This document shows positions 61,085 through 64,000 of a DNA stretch of 64,000 nt, piece by piece. Both the position numbers and the translations under genes were made by a program. Each line of letters begins with the position of its first letter. The first letter of the stretch is position 1. Source of the DNA: Marinomonas sp. MED121 (GTDB lineage Bacteria > Pseudomonadota > Gammaproteobacteria > Pseudomonadales > Marinomonadaceae); assembly GCF_000153025.1 (NCBI RefSeq), contig NZ_CH672429.1, forward strand, positions 1,480,226 to 1,544,225, in the 5' to 3' direction. Below the pieces are notes generated by a model. It was not told the DNA's origin and did not search any database. It was given only the letters and a program-made list of their open reading frames with translations.

Positions 61085-62362
61085 TCAGTTAAAAACACCT
61101 GGTAAGAACAAGGTTAAGCTAGGCAAAGATATCACCAGAATTTGGGCACAGATTGCCACTAACACAAAGGGCCAAATACTCTTAAACATCTCCAGAATAT
61201 CTAGCTTACTGACCGCTGCGGCCACAAAAACACAGGCTCCCATAGGTGGCGTGATCAGGGCGATTGTAATATTCACGGTTATCACGACACCAAAATGAAT
61301 CGGGTCGATACCCGAGGCAATTGCCACAGGAAAGAAGACAGGTGTCAGCAGCATGAGCGCTGAAACCTCTTCCATCAACATGCCAATAAAGAAAGTCATC
61401 AAACTAATAATGAGCAACACGGTGGTGGGGTTTTCTTTAAAAGGCGCTAATAAAAGCGCTAACTCTGAAGGTAACTGAGCATAGGCTAATAACCAACTCA
61501 CCACAGAGGATGCCGCAATAATGACAAAGATACTGCCAGTTAAAATCGCGGTATCTGCGATCGCCTCACCAATCTTATTAATGGATAGACTACGGTTTAA
61601 CAAGCCTAACAAAAGTGCATAGGCAACAATCAGTGCACCGGATTCAGTCGGTGTTACAAACCCAAATACGATACTGGCAACTATAATAAAAGGCGCCAGC
61701 AAAGCCGGGGCAGAATACCAAAGCGCAATTAAGACGCCTTTCAGACTGGATCTATCTGTTTGGCTTTTAAGACCCACCTTTCTCACATAGAGATAGTTCA
61801 TCACAATGAAGGCGCCGCCTAACAATAGGCCTGGAATCACACCCGCTAAAAACAAATCCCCTACGGATGTATTGGTTAATGACGCATAGAGAATCATGAA
61901 AATACTAGGCGGAATGATAGGCCCAATTAAGGAACTAGCAGCGGTTAACCCTGCCGCATAACTGGTGGCATAACCTTCTTTTTTCATGGCAGGCACTAAC
62001 AAAGAACCTAAGGCAGAAGTATCAGCCACTGCTGAGCCATTTACGCCAGCAAAGAAGACACTGGAAACCACATTCACATAGCCTAGACCACCACGTAAAT
62101 GCCCAACCAAAGAATTAGCCAAGCGGATGAGCTGAGAAGTTAAGCCTGAAGAATTCATCAGGTTACCCGCCAATATAAAGAGCGGGATCGCCATGAGCGC
62201 AAAAGAGTCTATACCACCAAAAAATTGCTGTGGCACCATGCGATACGCAAGGGAAAAATCAATAAAATAAAAGCCAACTAACGAGGCGAGAATCAGGCAA
62301 ATATAAAGCGGAATACCCAGCAGGATATTAATTAAAAAGGTAATAATAATGGCGGTTAACAT
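61085..62362 (-). CDS. dctM: TRAP transporter large permease DctM
   Basis: 425 aa with 12 or so membrane helices. FFGGIDSFALMAIPLFILAGNLMNSSGLTSQLIRLANSLVGHLRGGL, GVNGSAVADTSALGSLLVPAM and GLTAASSLIGPIIPPSIFMILYA are the DctM signature. It overlaps the DctQ gene by 7 bp. It forms the sodium-driven channel of the importer. Confidence 0.95.
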   Translation of the reverse strand: MLTAIIITFLINILLGIPLYICLILASLVGFYFIDFSLAYRMVPQQFFGGIDSFALMAIPLFILAGNLMNSSGLTSQLIRLANSLVGHLRGGLGYVNVVSSVFFAGVNGSAVADTSALGSLLVPAMKKEGYATSYAAGLTAASSLIGPIIPPSIFMILYASLTNTSVGDLFLAGVIPGLLLGGAFIVMNYLYVRKVGLKSQTDRSSLKGVLIALWYSAPALLAPFIIVASIVFGFVTPTESGALIVAYALLLGLLNRSLSINKIGEAIADTAILTGSIFVIIAASSVVSWLLAYAQLPSELALLLAPFKENPTTVLLIISLMTFFIGMLMEEVSALMLLTPVFFPVAIASGIDPIHFGVVITVNITIALITPPMGACVFVAAAVSKLDILEMFKSIWPFVLVAICAQILVISLPSLTLFLPGVFN

Positions 62363-62841
62363 GCCTCATCCTCTTTTTTCTTAGTTGGAAAAGGTCCTTG
62401 TAATAACACCATTAAAAATAAAGCGGCAAAACCAATCGGCATACTCAGAAGAGGCAAGGTTTTACTGACGCCTAAGCCCATACTGGTAAAACGTCCCATG
62501 GATAAGGAGTACTTAGTGCTAATAAAGGTAAAGAATAAGGCGACCGCTAACACGACAAACCACTGATAATATTTAATCAAACGACGGGTAAAATCATTGA
62601 CCATTTCTTCCAGAAAGGACACCTTCATATGCCTTGCGTCCACATAGGCACAGGACATAATCAGCATTACACTGGCAATAATGGCGTACCTTGACAGCTC
62701 ATCCGACCAGATAGGGGCAGAGTTCAAAATATAGCGGGTAAACACGCTGTAGAGTATCAGCAGCACATTTAAAGCGAGTATCGTCTTGGATAAAGACATT
62801 AACAGGCGATAAATACCTGATCGGATAATATCTAAGGTCAT
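62356..62841 (-). CDS. dctQ: TRAP transporter small permease DctQ
   Basis: 161 aa from ATG 62841 (GAGG 6 bp upstream), preferred over the in-frame start at 62874. Four membrane helices; WSDELSRYAIIASVMLIMSCAYVDARHMKVSFLEEMV is the DctQ core. Overlaps DctM, so translation is coupled. Confidence 0.92.
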   Translation of the reverse strand: MTLDIIRSGIYRLLMSLSKTILALNVLLILYSVFTRYILNSAPIWSDELSRYAIIASVMLIMSCAYVDARHMKVSFLEEMVNDFTRRLIKYYQWFVVLAVALFFTFISTKYSLSMGRFTSMGLGVSKTLPLLSMPIGFAALFLMVLLQGPFPTKKKEDEAC

Positions 62842-62879
62842 AACAGCCTCAAAGGCGCCGAAGCGCCTAACCAAATAAA

Positions 62880-63914
62880 TTACTGATTAAAACCAACATC
62901 TTTTAGAGCAAGATCAACCCACTTCTGGTCTATGCCCTCGTCTTTCAACCATTGAAAGTAAGACGGCTGGCCAACTTGGCGAAACTCTTCGAGTTCAGCT
63001 GCGGTTGGTCTATAAACCTGCATGCCCTTTTCTTCTAGGTAAGCAATACGCTCATTTACCTTGCTTTCGACTGACTTACGGTTCATGTCGTTAGCTTCTT
63101 TTACCGCTTCCAATAAAGCCGCTTTTTCAGAAGCAGACAAACTATTTAGAAGCTCATCATTACCCACCAAGAACTGATCAGAATACTGAATGTTAGCCAG
63201 CGTTAGATATTTTTGTACTTCGTATAAACTACCCAAAATGATGTACATAGGTGGGTTCATTTGCCCATCAGCAACCCCCATTTTTAACCCCATATAAACA
63301 TCAGTCCATGGAATCGGCGTACCGGATGCACCAAATGCGTTGTATAGTGCAACTTGGCTTTTATCCATGGCACGAAACCTAAGACCATCAAAGTCTTTAG
63401 GGGATTTAATTGGTTTTTTGTTATTAGTAAAAGCCAGTAATCCACCTTCTTCGACTACAGCCAAAAGGTGTCCACCTGTACGAGCATAGAAGTCTTTTTC
63501 AACCGCTTTCCAATAGTCACCCTTATCAAAAAATTCGCGTGCTTTATCAAAGTCGCTGAACATAAAAGGAATCGCACTCACAAAAATCTCAGGGAACAAA
63601 GGTGAGATGCCACCGAAAGAAGCAATATTTAAGCTAGGGATATTTAACACCTGCTCCATTCGCTGCTCTTCATTTCCTAACATGCTGTTTGGGTAAAGTT
63701 TTAGCTCTAACTCACCTTGTGTTTTTTCTGACACTAAGGTTTTCAAGTTTTCAGCAAAAAGGTGTACCGCATTTTTATTCGCATCTGGCGCGCCGTTGTA
63801 ACTCAAATTGATTGTTTGAGCGTTCACAGCAAGAGATAAGGTTGAAAGTGCGGCACCTAAAGCTAGGGATTTGAAGACGCTAGTTGCACCAAACACTTTT
63901 TTTATAATCGTCAT
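62880..63914 (-). CDS. dctP: TRAP transporter substrate-binding protein DctP
   Basis: 344 aa. Sec signal peptide to about residue 33 (SLAVNA/QTI). Mature LSYNGAPDANKNAVHLFAENLKTLVSEKTQGELELKLYPNSMLGNEEQRMEQV and later GLRFRAMDKSQVALYNAFGASGTPIPWTDVYMGLKMGVADGQMNPP fit the DctP fold with the conserved carboxylate-binding Arg (FRAM). Substrates of the family are mostly organic acids; with a dipeptidase in the operon a D-amino-acid peptide or related acid may be moved. GAGGAA precedes the ATG at 63914. Confidence 0.92.
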   Translation of the reverse strand: MTIIKKVFGATSVFKSLALGAALSTLSLAVNAQTINLSYNGAPDANKNAVHLFAENLKTLVSEKTQGELELKLYPNSMLGNEEQRMEQVLNIPSLNIASFGGISPLFPEIFVSAIPFMFSDFDKAREFFDKGDYWKAVEKDFYARTGGHLLAVVEEGGLLAFTNNKKPIKSPKDFDGLRFRAMDKSQVALYNAFGASGTPIPWTDVYMGLKMGVADGQMNPPMYIILGSLYEVQKYLTLANIQYSDQFLVGNDELLNSLSASEKAALLEAVKEANDMNRKSVESKVNERIAYLEEKGMQVYRPTAAELEEFRQVGQPSYFQWLKDEGIDQKWVDLALKDVGFNQ

Positions 63915-64000
63915 TTTAGATTCCTCTAAGCATTTTTATCAGTTTGATATTTCTGTGTATTTTTGATCATTTTGTAGCCCACCTTTTACAAACTAAACTT

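Overview
The window looks like a piece of a marine gammaproteobacterial chromosome. The style and gene content (polyamine uptake and catabolism, TRAP transporter, chemoreceptors, moderately AT-rich backbone) fit Marinomonas or a close relative in Oceanospirillales, but this is inferred from protein style and not from a marker gene. I see no rRNA, tRNA or CRISPR array.

Region 1 (1-19503) is an AT-rich accessory island. It starts inside the last third of a Wadjet JetD-type protein. Then come a subtilase plus AAA-ATPase cassette with a divergent XRE regulator and a palindromic operator (997-5078), and a decayed repeat-rich stretch (5084-5699). An SMP-like / HicA-like / ankyrin operon follows (5737-8392). 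Next is a type VI secretion cargo module: three tandem, mosaic, lipoprotein-anchored formylglycine-generating-enzyme-like proteins (probable immunity) face a LysM effector, a DUF4123 adaptor and VgrG (8727-17503). Last come three different antitoxin-type genes with no intact toxins (17892-19323). The island ends at 19503 inside comM, whose 3' half is missing. The boundary has a TGT terminus and TGATAAT/TGATATT boxes spaced 20 bp apart, as expected for a Tn7-like transposon end. No transposase is in the window; the other end and the rest of comM should lie to the left.

Region 2 (19504-26558) holds the comM 5' fragment, an ABC-F ATPase, a LysR regulator and two tandem alpha/beta hydrolases. The hydrolase block is bracketed by a duplicated copy of the ABC-F 3' end and its hairpin.

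Region 3 (26848-34018) is a polyamine catabolism block: two PuuB-like oxidases, an EamA transporter, a TetR regulator, a PuuA-like ligase and a PotF-like binding protein. Paired CCGAAT-N4-ATTCGG operators lie in the divergent promoter.

Region 4 (34639-47555) is ordinary core and niche-adaptation content: two chemoreceptors, an MFS exporter, a phosphoribosyltransferase, an acetyltransferase, an SBP_bac_3 protein, a DUF2796/ZrgA-like protein, a TauE/SafE permease, an acyl-CoA synthetase and an AraC regulator.

Region 5 (47708-57882) is a second polyamine locus: glutamine amidotransferase, PotI, PotH, PotG, PotF, a second PuuA-like ligase, a divergent GntR regulator, a SpuC-like aminotransferase and a LuxR regulator. 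A perfect 18-bp GntR-type palindrome precedes the aminotransferase. Import by PotFGHI, glutamylation by PuuA, oxidation by PuuB and hydrolysis by the amidotransferase would form a gamma-glutamyl route, with the aminotransferase as an alternative. The aldehyde dehydrogenase (PuuC) is not here.

Region 6 (57883-64000) has an intergenic repeat family, a LysR/NmrA-type quinone oxidoreductase divergent pair, and a TRAP transporter operon (dctP-dctQ-dctM) ending in a VanX/DdpX-like D,D-dipeptidase and an intrinsic terminator.
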